From assembly GCF_037893015.1 (NCBI RefSeq), contig NC_133658.1, positions 887,836,080 to 887,900,079 of the forward strand: a stretch of 64,000 nucleotides of DNA. The letters are read 5' to 3'. This stretch comes from Macrotis lagotis (Eukaryota > Chordata > Mammalia > Peramelemorphia > Peramelidae). The notes beneath the pieces were generated by a model. It searched no databases, was not told the origin of the DNA, and saw only the letters and a program-made list of their open reading frames with translations. The position numbers and the translations under genes were made by a program. Positions 20,686 to 32,700 of the stretch are shown here, piece after piece (the first letter of the stretch is position 1; every line of letters begins with the position of its first letter).

Positions 20686-23600
20686 GTGAGGCCCGCGGGC
20701 CGCCGAGCCCCCCGGGGGGCCGAGCGGGGGGCGGGCGCCGCCGGGCGCCCGGGAGCGGCCCGGACCGGCCCGGCCCCGCTGGACCGGGAGGCCGCGTGCG
20801 GCCCGGGCGGGGGCGCCAGGAGAGCCTCGGGCAGGGCCCGAGCCTTGAATGGAGCCCCGGGGCCCCCGAGCACCCGGGCGAGGCAGCCCTGAGCGCCCGC
20901 CTCGGGCACGGAATGCCCCGCGTGGGGAGGGCCAGGGAGCCCTGAGTGACCCGCGTGGGGAGGGCCCCGAGCGTCTCACCTGGGGCATTGAACGTCGCAC
21001 CTGGCAAGTGACCTGAAGCCGCTAATGCCCACCTGGAGAGCGACCCGAGAGCCCTGAGTGTCACATCTAGGGAGGGACCCGAGAGCCACTAATGCCTCAC
21101 CTGGGGCATTGAATGACTCACCCGGAGAGGGGCCTGGTAGCCTTGAATGTCGCACCTGGGGAAGGGCCTGAGAGCCTTGAACGTATGTCACACCTGAGCC
21201 AATGTAACTGCTAGACCTGGCAGGGATCTTAGAACCTGGCTTTCCAGAGCTGTGAAGGGCCTGAGAGTCTAGAACCGTCAGGGCCGAAGGGACTCTAGAC
21301 TCTACACACTGATTTTAACAGAGGAGGCCAAGAAGGCCCAGAGAGGATCACAATAACAATAAATGCCAGAGACTTGGATGAGTTAGGAAGTACAAATGTG
21401 ATTATCCTCATATTGCAAATTCTCAAAATTTATTTACCCCAAGGTCACATAAGGAGTAAGCCTTGGAAAAGGGAAATTGAACTCTGGTCTTATGACTTCA
21501 AGATCTGGGTCTTTTTCCTCTAAGGTTACTTAAAACCATTCTTTTAAAGTTCTTTTTAAGAACTAGATTGAGGGGTGGCTAGGTGGCACAGTGGATAAAG
21601 CACCTGCCCCGGATTCAGGAGTATCTGGGTTCAAATCTGACCTCATACACTTAATAATGACCTAGCTGTGTGGCCTTGGGCAAGCCACTTAACCCCATTT
21701 GCCTTGCAAAAACCTTAAAAAAAAAAAGAACTAGATTGGGAGTTGGAAGACCTTTGGTTGACTCTGGTTGACTCCTCCATTTGCCACCTGTTCGACCTTG
21801 GAAAGTTACTACTCTGGGTGTCATAGGACCTGGACAAATCTAGAGTCAGAAAGGACTTCAGAGGCCATCTATTCTTACCCCTCTCATTTATCAGATGAGA
21901 AAACTGAGGCCCAGGGAGTTGAGTCAACTTGTTCGAGGTCACCCAGATGGCAAGCATCAAAGAGGAATCTGAATCCAGGTCCTCTGACTCTGGAACCAGT
22001 GTTCTTTTCTCTGTCCCCTCTTTCTAAGATCCTTCTAGATCCAATGTCAGTTTTGATACGTTAGGTATATTTTGTACAGATCAGGAAACAATCTTGACCA
22101 AGGGCCTGAGAGGGAACAAAGGTACTCTGACTTCTGGTTCTCACTTTGTAATGTATTGCTTAGCTTTGCATCTCTGCAGTAATCTTGTCTTCTGACAGGG
22201 AAACAAAGTCTTGTCCCCTTTGGGCAGTAGGCACATTGTCCTTTAAAGGTAGTATTACCTCAATGTATTACCCTCCCAGACCATAGACTGAAGCCTGTTG
22301 CTTCTAAGTCTGTTCTGACATTGAAACTGTGACTTTGGGCAGTTTACTCATTTGTTAACTGAGAATATTGGACTAGGCTCTAGTCTTTAAATCTAGACTC
22401 TTAAGGTTATCAGCACTGATATTCTCTGTTTTTCATTTATATCAGTATTAAATTTTCCTCTCTGCTAAAACATTTTCTCAACTACTCTTCTTTTTAGTAA
22501 GCACATAACTAGTGAATTAAGTATAATCAGCATCAATTACTACTTACTAGAGAAAAATCTGCCCCTGGTTAGAATACGTAGCTATTTGAAGGTTTGGGGG
22601 CAAAAAAAGGGAGCTGCATAGTCTTGATTAAACAGTTTACAAATGTAGATGCTTCAGTTTAGAGTCTGAAGGAATCTTAGAAAGCACCTGGAATAAACAG
22701 GCCTGAGGAGCTTTAGTGACTTGAACAAGATGAGTCAGATAGTAAGCAGCATTAGTAGCATTCACACCCAAGCCCTCTGCCTACAAGTCCTTCTCACTGT
22801 ACCATGAACAGAGCTATTGGCCGAGTTCAGTCAGTAACCATTTATCAAGCACCTACAATGTGCTAAACACCAAGGGCATTGTTAAGGATCTAGACTTAAT
22901 CCTGGTTAGGTTTTAGTGGTTTGGTTCTGATCAGGTTTAGTTTAGAAACATGGTTTAGTTGACAGAAAAATGGGATTGACCTCTCTGGCTCTTTGGGCTG
23001 TTTCAGTCTTGTGTTCTCCAGTTTGATACTTGGGTAGAATTGTGGTAGAAGGGATTCATTCACATCAATGCTACTCAGTTATGTAGTTTCAGAGTTCTGG
23101 AGCTGTGTTCACTAGTTCTTTTTGAGACATCTCATGTGGAAGCAGTTTGAGAGATGAAACATACAGAAATCACATTTTGTTTACATTTTTTTCACATTTA
23201 AGATATTCTCTCAAGTTTATAATCCAGTGAATGAAACAGGAGACTAGTCAAACAATTGACCAAATTGTGTTTTGAACATTAGATGCTTATCCTGTAATCT
23301 ATAGTGAACCTTGGTTCCTTTTTCCCTCAAATGAGCATAAGACCCATAGTCTGTGCCCCATAGGGTTATTGCGAGACTCAAATTCAAAAATGTGTAGAAA
23401 GTACTTTGCATATTCTAAAGCATATCAGTTATTATTAATGACTCACTTTCCCTTCTTAGAGTGGAACCCTCAACAGTCTGTCTCCCATTGGGAATGTGAT
23501 TGATGAATCCTTGGGCATTTCTCATTGGCTATGCTTAGTGAGAGGTGTTCAAGACCTCTGACAGAATTTTGGGAGGTGATTCTGTGCCTGTAACTTGGTG

Positions 23601-26600
23601 AAAGAATCCCTTCGTAGTGAATCACTATGTTGTTGATCTATATAGTTTTATAGAAATTAAAATAGATTTCAATCCTAATTGTAGTATTTTCAATGTTTCT
23701 GAAAATCACTTAATATAAATTGCAAAGAGCAAATTGGATTTTTTGTTTTATGTCATACTTTCATATTACAATGGCTAAATTTTTTAAAGAAAATTCAGTA
23801 AGTCATAGGCAGTTTGGATTTGCCATTAATCATAGTTTTATTCAATGCAGTTACTTTCTTCTAGCAAAAAAAAATTTGCCAGTTAAAGTAAGTGGATGTG
23901 TTTTCGTTTTTCCAAATGAGTACAAAAACAGAGTATATCCTAATTGACTACAGAAGAAGAGAAAGAATGAATGGGCAAGGAATCCTGATGAAGATTTAGA
24001 GTGATATATATGGAGCTGATGACTCTGTTTAGTATTGGTGGAGCCTAAGGTCAGCCACTCCAGCTTCTCCCATTTTACTAATGAGTAAATTCCAGCACAG
24101 AAAAGAGAATGAACTTGCCCTGGGTTGTGCAGCTATTAGGTGTTCTAAAGCAGGATTCAAAAAACTCAGGTATTCTGCTCCAGTCCAGAGTTCTATCCAT
24201 GTGTCAACCTCTTATTAAGGCATTTCATGGTTGTGGTTGTTGTTTGGGAGAGTCCAGCTGGACCATAATATGTAAGGCCTTTCTGTCCTACATTATCTCC
24301 CAAAGTCTGTCCAAATTGATGTTTATTGCTTCCATGGTGTTATCTTTCCATTTCATTCTCTGCCATCCTCTTCTTCTGTCTTCAATCTTTCAGAACATCA
24401 TGGTTTCTTCCACTGAATCCCATCTTTTCATTATGTGACCAAAATATTTAAGCTTCAGCTTCAGTATTTGACCTTCCAGTTAGTAGCCTGAACTAATACT
24501 TTTAAGTATGACAGATTTAATTTCTGTCAAAGGGACTCTCAAAAGTCTTCTCCAGCACCATAATTTGAAGGTATTGAGTCTGCAGTTCTCAGCTTTTCTT
24601 ATAATCCAATCTCACAGCTATACATTGCAACTGGAAAAATTACAGCTTTGACTATGTGGATTTTTTTTTGGCAAGGTGATGTCTCTACCTTTTATATGCT
24701 GTCCAGATTTGTCATAGTTTTCCTTCCAAGAAGTAAGCATCTTCTAATTTCATGACTACAGTCGCTATTCGCAATCAGTCATCTTTGAGCTTTCATTTCT
24801 TCTCCCTTTATTTGCCAGGAAGTGATAGGACCAGTTGCCAAGATTTTTTTTTTTTGATGCTAAGCTTCGAGCCAGCTTTACATTCTCCTCTTTCACCCCC
24901 CCCCATAAGAAACTTCTTAATTCTTCTTCACTTTGTGCCATCAGAATAGTATTATTTGCACATCTGAGATTTTTGATGCTTCTCTTGGCAACCTTAATTC
25001 ACTTTAGATTCTGCATATAAGTTAAAAAGTAAAGTGACAACAATATACCCCCATTGTACCTCTTTTTCCAATATGATTGTTCCATATTTGATTCTAACTG
25101 TTGCTTTTTGGCCTACAGACAGGTTCCGTAGGAGACAAGTAAGTGATCTGGTATGCTCATCTCTTTAAGGACTTGCTGCATTTTGTTGTGATCTATATAG
25201 TCAAAGACTTTGAGGTCAATGAAGCAGTAAATATTTTTCTGGACCTCCCTTGCTTTCTCTTGTTACTGGGATGTTGAAGAGTTCACCTTGGATGTGAAAA
25301 GATAATTTTTGAGATTATACCCTAGTACTGCTTTCCTCCTTCTTTTATTGACTATGAGGGGCTACTCCATTTTTTTTTTTGCAAGGCAGTGGGGTTAAGC
25401 CCAAGGTCACACAGCTAGGTCATTGTGAAGTGTCTGAGGTTGGATTTGAACTCAGGTCTTCCTGACTCCAGGGCCGTTGCTCTATCCACTGCTCCACCTA
25501 GCTGCCCCTACTCCATTTCTTTTAAGAGATTCTTACCTAGTATATGTAATGACCACCTGAATTAAATTCACCCATTCTTGTCCATTTAAGCCCACTGATG
25601 CCAAGATGTTTAATCTTTCCGTCTCCTTTTTTGACAATATCCAGCTTACCTTGGTTTATAGATCTTATTCTGGGTTCCTATGCAGTAGTCTTGATCTATA
25701 TAGTATAGGACTTAACTTTTTATCACCAGACACTCCACAGCTAAGCTTCCTTTCAACTTTGGCCCAGTCACTTCCTTAATACTAGAGCTACTTGAAATTG
25801 TCCTGTTTTTCCTTACTAGTGTGTTGGACACCTTTTGACCTGAGAGACCCATCTTTTGGTGTCATCTCTTTTATCATTTTAATACTAGCCCATGGAGTTT
25901 TCTTGGAAAATACACTAAAGTAGTTTCCTATTTTCTTCTCCAGTGGATCACTTTTTGTCTGTCTGTTTTGGGTAATCCCTCATGGCATAGCACATAGTTT
26001 CATTGAGCTACCAAGCCCCTCTCATGTCACAGCAGTGATCCAAGAGAGGAATTTTAAACAGTAGCAAAGTAAGTTTAATTGTGTTTAATCATTAAGGGGA
26101 AAAAAGATAGGAAAAGAATCACCCTCGGTAAGCCAAAATTTAGAGTAGAAACACAGATTTCTTTATTCCTTAGGTCCTAGATCTCTGCTTTCTATTGTAG
26201 GGAATGCAGAAGATAAATTTTGATAATGTGTCAGAAATAGCTTTTTTAATCTGTCCAAGCTTGTGTTCATTATGTCCATCTTATCTATCCATCTCATCCT
26301 CTATCATTTTCTTTTCCTTTTGCCTTCAGTCTTTCCCAAAATCAGGGTCTTTTCCAATGAGTCCCATCTTCTCATTATGTGGCCAAAGTATTTAAGCTTC
26401 AGTATTTGACCTTCCAGATTTAATCTCTGTCAGAAGGACTCAAAAGTTTTCTCCACACCACAATTTGAAATCATTGATTCTGGGGTGCTCAGCTTTCCTT
26501 ATAATCCATCTCCTATTGTTTTGGAAAAATCCAGAGCTTTGGAGCTTTTGGGGGTAAGATGATGTCCCTGTTTTTTAGTATGTTGGCCAGATTTTCCATG

Positions 26601-29600
26601 GCTTTCCTTCCAGGAGCAAGTTTTATTTCATGACTGCAATTGTTGTTTGCAGTCAACTTTGAACTCAAGAATATAAAATTTGACATTGCTTCCTTTTCTT
26701 CTCCCTTATTTGCCTGAAAGTGATAGAACAGTTGCCAAGATCTTAGTTTTTTTAATGAAGCTTCAACCCATTTTTGCACTTTCCTCTTTCACCCTCATCA
26801 AGAGGCTTCTTGATTCCTCTTCACTTTCTGCCATCAAAGTCATCACCATAGGGATGGGTAATATCTGTGATGTCATCATCATCACCCACAAGTGTCCCAC
26901 ATCAACTCTGAAATTCCTTTGTCTGACCACATTTCACCTGTTCTTCCTTCCTTGCTGTGCCTCACACCTCTTAAATGATTCTCTATCCTTACTGTAATCT
27001 CCTGGAGTACAGCCCTCCCTTAGACTATCACCTCTACTTTGCTCTCGTTTTCTTCCCTTCAAAAATCTTGATCATTTTATTAATCCTTTATATTGCCCTC
27101 TACTCTTGCCCATTGTCCTGTTACCACTTACCCTCTCCAAACCCAAACCCTGAATTCCTGCTATTTATCACTAGAAAAAATTCACACAACCATAAAGGCT
27201 GGTTTCACTATACATTAATGCTATCTAATCTCAACTGGGCCTACCCTGCTGCACTACACCCTTTTTCTTCTTCCCTGATTAACGCTATCACACTTGCCAC
27301 AGCAGTTGTTTCATATTCCTTCTCTCTCAGAAGATGACTTGAACAAATACTTTGATCAAAAAATTTGAAGCCATTTGTCCAGGATTCCTTTTGCTTCCAA
27401 ATTCCACACTTCAGATCACATCCATATCATGCTCCATTTATCTTTTTTTTTTGCCAGTCTTAGAAGATGAGATGGCCCTTCCCACTAAGGCCTGTTCCTC
27501 TTGTGCCCTTGTTCTTATGAAGTTCATTCCTTCAGTTATTCCCCATTCTTTCCTTAATTTTCAACTTTTCCTTCTCCATTGGCCTCTTCCCTTCTGCCCA
27601 TAAACTTTCCATTTTTTTAATCCTTAGCCTTCTCTTGACCCTTCCATTCTGCAAAGCCTCTAGACCAAAAATAAAGTATCGATCTGGCCACTTATCTCTC
27701 CAGTGGCTCCTAAATCCTGAGGATAAAATAATATTCTCCTTGTCTGGCATTTAAAATCTCACACAAGCCAGCCCTACAGAACCCATGTTTCCAGTCTGAT
27801 TATATATTATTCCTTCTCAAGCATTCTGAACTCTAACCCCACTGGTCTACTTGCTGTTCTTGTATATGACCTTCCATTTCCTTCCTCCCTGCGTTGGCCT
27901 ACCGACCCCAAGACTTGGAATGTTCTCCTTCCTCTCTACCTCTTTGAAATTCTAACTCTTTTTGAGGCTTGACCTAAATCTTGCTGCCTCCAAAAATTCT
28001 TGCTATGTTGTTAGTCCCCCACCAACTCCAAAAGATAGTTTACTTGTATACATCTGTATTTACTTTGTTGTGAATGAGTTGTATCCACTCAGCGGAATGT
28101 AATTTTATTGAGGGGTTTAGATGAGATAGCCCTAAGGTAGTTTCCAATTCTGCATCTTTGATCTAGTGACCCAGCATAAAAATTTCAAGTTCTCACAAGC
28201 TCATTCAGGAAAATATTGGCCCCATGTGTGCCAAAAAGTTCTGAAATCAAAAGAAGAGGAAAAGGAAACAAAAAAATTCTCTTCCCCTTATCTCTAGCCT
28301 TGATCTGTTGCCGAAGACCAAGTTTGGCATCCAGAGACCATCCCTATTGGTACTATAGGGCAGCTTGGTGGAGTAGTGGACAAAGCACTAGCCTTGGAGT
28401 TAGAAAGATGGAAGTTTGAATCTGATCTCATGCTTGCCACTTACTAACTGTTTGACTTTGAGCAAGACACTTAACTCTGATTGCTTCGAATCCAGGACCA
28501 CCTCCAATCACCCTGATCCATATCTGGCCACTAGATTCAGTTGGCTCCAGAGGAAAAAATGAGACTGGTGGCTTAGCACAGCCCCCCTCCCCCCCAATCA
28601 AATTCAAGTGCTTGTCATGGCATCACCTCCCTGATATTATGGTCTTCTTCTAGAACAAAGGACAAACATCACAAAAATCACATCACCTCTGGTTCAAGAG
28701 ATACTAAAAGGAAGTGCTTGGGCAGGAAATTAATGATCAACTTTATTTTGCTTTTTGGGTTTTTTTGCTAGGCAGTGGGGTTAGGTGACTTGCCTAAGGT
28801 CACACAGCTAGGTAATTATTAAGTGTCTGAGGCCACATTTGAAGTCAGGTCCTCCTGACCCCAGGGCCAGTGCTCTATCCACTGCCCCACCTAGCTGGCC
28901 CTAATAATCAACTTTAAAACTGAGGTGCAGCCTGACTTCTTCAATTAGTTAGCTATAGCCAACCTCTTTGGAGACCATTTATATATCCTTCCTATACCAA
29001 GAACACTAAATTTAGAGGTAGAATGGGATCTCTGGTTCTTAATGCTGTTGAACCAGAGAAAGAGCTATGGAATCTGAATGCAAATCAAGGCATACTATTT
29101 TCAGTTTTTTAATTTTGTTTTTTTGCTTTTACTTCTCCTGGTTTTTCTCTTTTTGTTCTGATTCTTTCACAGCATGACTAATATGGAAATATGTGTAATA
29201 AAGTTATACATGTATAATCTTAGATTACTTGCTATCCTAGAGTGGGGGGGAGAAGAGGGGGAGGGAGAAAACTTTACAGAAATGAATGTTGAAAATTATC
29301 TCTCCAGATACTGAGATATAGTTAACAAAATAAATATAACTACAATAAAACATAGATGATGTTAATATATAATTTTCTGTGGCAAGATCTATTTAAGTTT
29401 GACAGTACTGATCTAGCCAGTTGACATATGAGGAAATTGAGACTGGGAGAGTTGAAACAACCTGCCAACCTCTTGGAGTAGTTTAACAAGTTTTATTTCT
29501 CCTGTTTTCTGTGCTTAGATTTCAAAGGAGGTCCTTTTGTGTTAGCATTTTGAGATTGTGTTGATTTAGAGCTGGTTCCATCCAGCACCCCTAGGATTTG

Positions 29601-29658
29601 CCTAAGACCACAGAGTGTGAGCTAAGAATCAAACCTAGGTCCCCAGGTTCAAATTCAG

Positions 29659-29710
<52 letters not shown>

Positions 29711-32700
29711 TTGTATGAATCTTCAGCTTTGATCTTTCCTGATAGAAGTCTTTAAAAAAAAAAATCTGTCTTTATCCAATAGTTCCCTTTTTCTTCCCCT
29801 GGATAGTGTGAACATTGAATTGAATTTCTCACCAGATCCCAAAATAATTGAACCATGGGCACATCTGATGAAGCAGATTGTTTTTAGGAGAGATACTGTA
29901 AGAGGAATTATTTCTTACTATGGACAATGCAGTTATTGATGTTATTCCCTCATGTAGTGGTAAAGAGAAAAATAAAAGTGGGATATATTCCTCCAGAGTT
30001 CAGCCCTTACCCGTATGTTTTCTTTTCATACTCTTTCCAGTCTCATGGCTTATAAAATCTTAGAGTTTGAAGGACTGAGCTACCTAGACAATCTCATTCA
30101 AATTCTTTCTTGTTCCTTTTTTTACCTTTTATTTATTTATTTTTCTCTGTTACTCAGATAATTTTCAGCATTCATTTTCAAAAAAAATTTTCCCTCTCCT
30201 CCACCCTTGGATAGTAAATAATCTGATATAGATTGTACATGTATAATTGTGTTTTACATATTTCCCTATTAGTCACACTATGAAAGAAGAATCAGAACAA
30301 AAAAGGGGAAAAAGCAAGAAAACAAAATTTAAAAGGTGAAAGTAGTATACTTTGATCTGCATTCAGATTCCATAGCTCTTTCTTTAAATGTTTCCATCGA
30401 AGGTCTTTTAGAATTGTCTTTGATTGCTGTCTTGCTGAGGAGCTAAATCTATCATAGTTTATCATCATGTAATGTTGCTGTTACAGTGCACAATATTTTC
30501 CTGGTTCTGCTCCCTTCATTCAACATCTGTTGCTGTAAGTTCAGATTTTTCTGAAATCTGCCTATTCATTGTTTCTTAGAGAGCAGTAATATTCCATTAT
30601 ATTCATATTTCTCAACTTGTTTAACCATTCCCCAATTGATGGGCATCCCCTCAGTTTCCAGTTCTTTGCCACCACAAAAATAGTATAGCTCTTGTTTCAT
30701 TTTCATTTTCCCCCCAATGTTCTCAATTCATTTGTAAAAGCATTTTTAATTTCATGTTGGTATCTTCTGGGAATTCTAGTTGAATTTATGCCCGTGATTT
30801 TTTTTTTTTTTTTGAGATTTTGCTTGAAGTTATTTTGAAGTTAGGCTCTTCTGATTTTGTGTTTCAAATATCTTTGCCACCATGATATGGTGGAATTCTT
30901 TTCATTTGTTTGTTCTTTTCCAACCTACTTCCTGAATTTGGACATGATTGTAAGGCTGAGCTCTGTGTAGTTGTGGAGGACTGCTTTCCTGTGGTATTGA
31001 ATGTTATATTATTTCTGGCTCTCAGGGCTAGTTGGGGAGCTGGCACTCTCAAATTGGCCTGATCCAAGGCAGAGTCCAATTGCTGCACCCCTGGTCTGAG
31101 CTCTGAAAGTTCAGGACCTGAATAGGAAAGGGGAGGGGGGGAGAAGAACTTTTCTGTAATGCTACTCTGAGCGAGTCACTGTGCTGAAAGTACTTTTTAC
31201 AAACTTGATTTCATTTGATCCTCATAACCCTGTGAGGTCATTGCATTTGTCATCCCTGATTTACAGGTGAGCAGTCATTGATTGGCTGTTGTCCTTCAGC
31301 TAACTTGGAATCATTTTTGGTTCAGATTGACAGGCTTCCCTTTGATCTGGAATTCCTGCCCTGCTTATTTCCTCTGTCAGCTTCAGATTGGACTAGAAGC
31401 TGAAACTCCTATCTTCTTCTCTTCTAAGGAGGTCCAAGTTACACAGCTGCTGCTTACTGGCTTTTGAACTTACCCCTCTACTCAGTACAACATGTAGGGT
31501 TTGTGACTAATCCTTATCATGAAACAAACACTATAGAGACAAGTCCTCTCCTTACTCATCACTAGATCTGTGACCTAAAACTGTGTGTAGTGAGTGACAA
31601 AGCTGCCAGTTGGCACCTATTCCTGCAACCTGTATGAGATCCCAGTAATGGATCAGAGATTTTTGTCTTGCTGAATGCATTTCCCCCAGGGTTGGCAAGA
31701 CATTGCACTCTTGGCCAAACCCCAATGTCTACAGTCCTTTCTATCCGTTTCGTTGTACTGACCTGGCCAGGAAAAAAAAATGGCTCATTGACTTATTCTT
31801 GAATTTCTCCATCTGGATCCAGTCTGGCACATTTTCTAGATCTCTTTGGAGGAGTTCAGGTTCAGGAGAACACTTCCTGCTATTCTGCCATCTTGGTTTT
31901 GCCCTCTATCTAGGCAATCTCATTCATAAATTTCTCCAAATCTTTTAAAAATCCATTTGTATTTCCCATTTGTACCACTTCTTTGGATTATGTGTTTAAT
32001 AAATTTCAGTTGTCCTTTACTTAGCACCAGTAAAATCTCAAAAGTTGAATTCCCTCTTTAACATCCCTCTCTTTGGCAAGTATAATACTTGAGCACGACC
32101 AAAGTGGCTTCTTGGCAAAGTTTAGGGCTCCTTGAGGTAGGAGAGGGACTTCATCCAATAGGCCCTTTGGGATATACAACCACATCAGAAACTAGAAAAA
32201 TTAAAGAATTGTATAACTTTTTAAAATAGCTTTCCATATTTTTGTTCTCTAAGAAATAGTGAATAGGGGTGGCTAGGTGGTGCAGTGGATAGAGCACCAG
32301 CCCTAGAGTCAGGAGGACCTGAGTTCAAATCCGGCCTCAGACACTTAATAATTACCTAGCTGTGTGGCCTTGGGCAAGTCACTTAACCCCATTGCCTTGC
32401 AAAAACTTTAAAAAAAGAAAGAAATAGTGAATATAAAATAGACATGAGATTTGTATGAACTGAATCAGAAGTTCACAGTACCCAAAGAACCATTTACAGA
32501 GTAACTACAGCAATGTGAAATAAAATGCCACTAAAAAAAAGGCTGTTCTTTCTCAAAGAGGACCATAACATGAGGAGGGTAATTCCATGCCTGGATGCAG
32601 AAAATTTCTGAGTAATCCAATACTGTCAGAGACTGTGCCCCCAAAATCACAGCAGAAAGATGAAGAAGCATATTGTATACTTTTGTCTGGAGGGAATCAC

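Larger units (their letters stand above)
19850..21070 (+). promoter_or_regulatory. DNAJC11: CpG-island promoter of DNAJC11
   Basis: The only CpG-dense, GC-rich block in the window; exon 1 and the start codon lie inside it. No TATA box is evident, as is usual for housekeeping promoters. Upstream of the ATG are two NRF-1-like sites, a double GC box and an ETS-like site (separate entries). The transcription start cannot be fixed from sequence; it is probably between about 20400 and 20600. Long open frames on both strands here (up to 395 residues) result from stop-codon scarcity in GC-rich DNA. Confidence 0.88.

Noticed and set aside
19813..21064. Long open frames of 383-395 codons on the minus strand and 191 codons on the + strand in the CpG island
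   Set aside because: Low-complexity Pro/Arg/Gly/Ala translations in all frames follow from scarcity of stops in GC-rich DNA; they overlap exon 1 and the minisatellite and show no domain.
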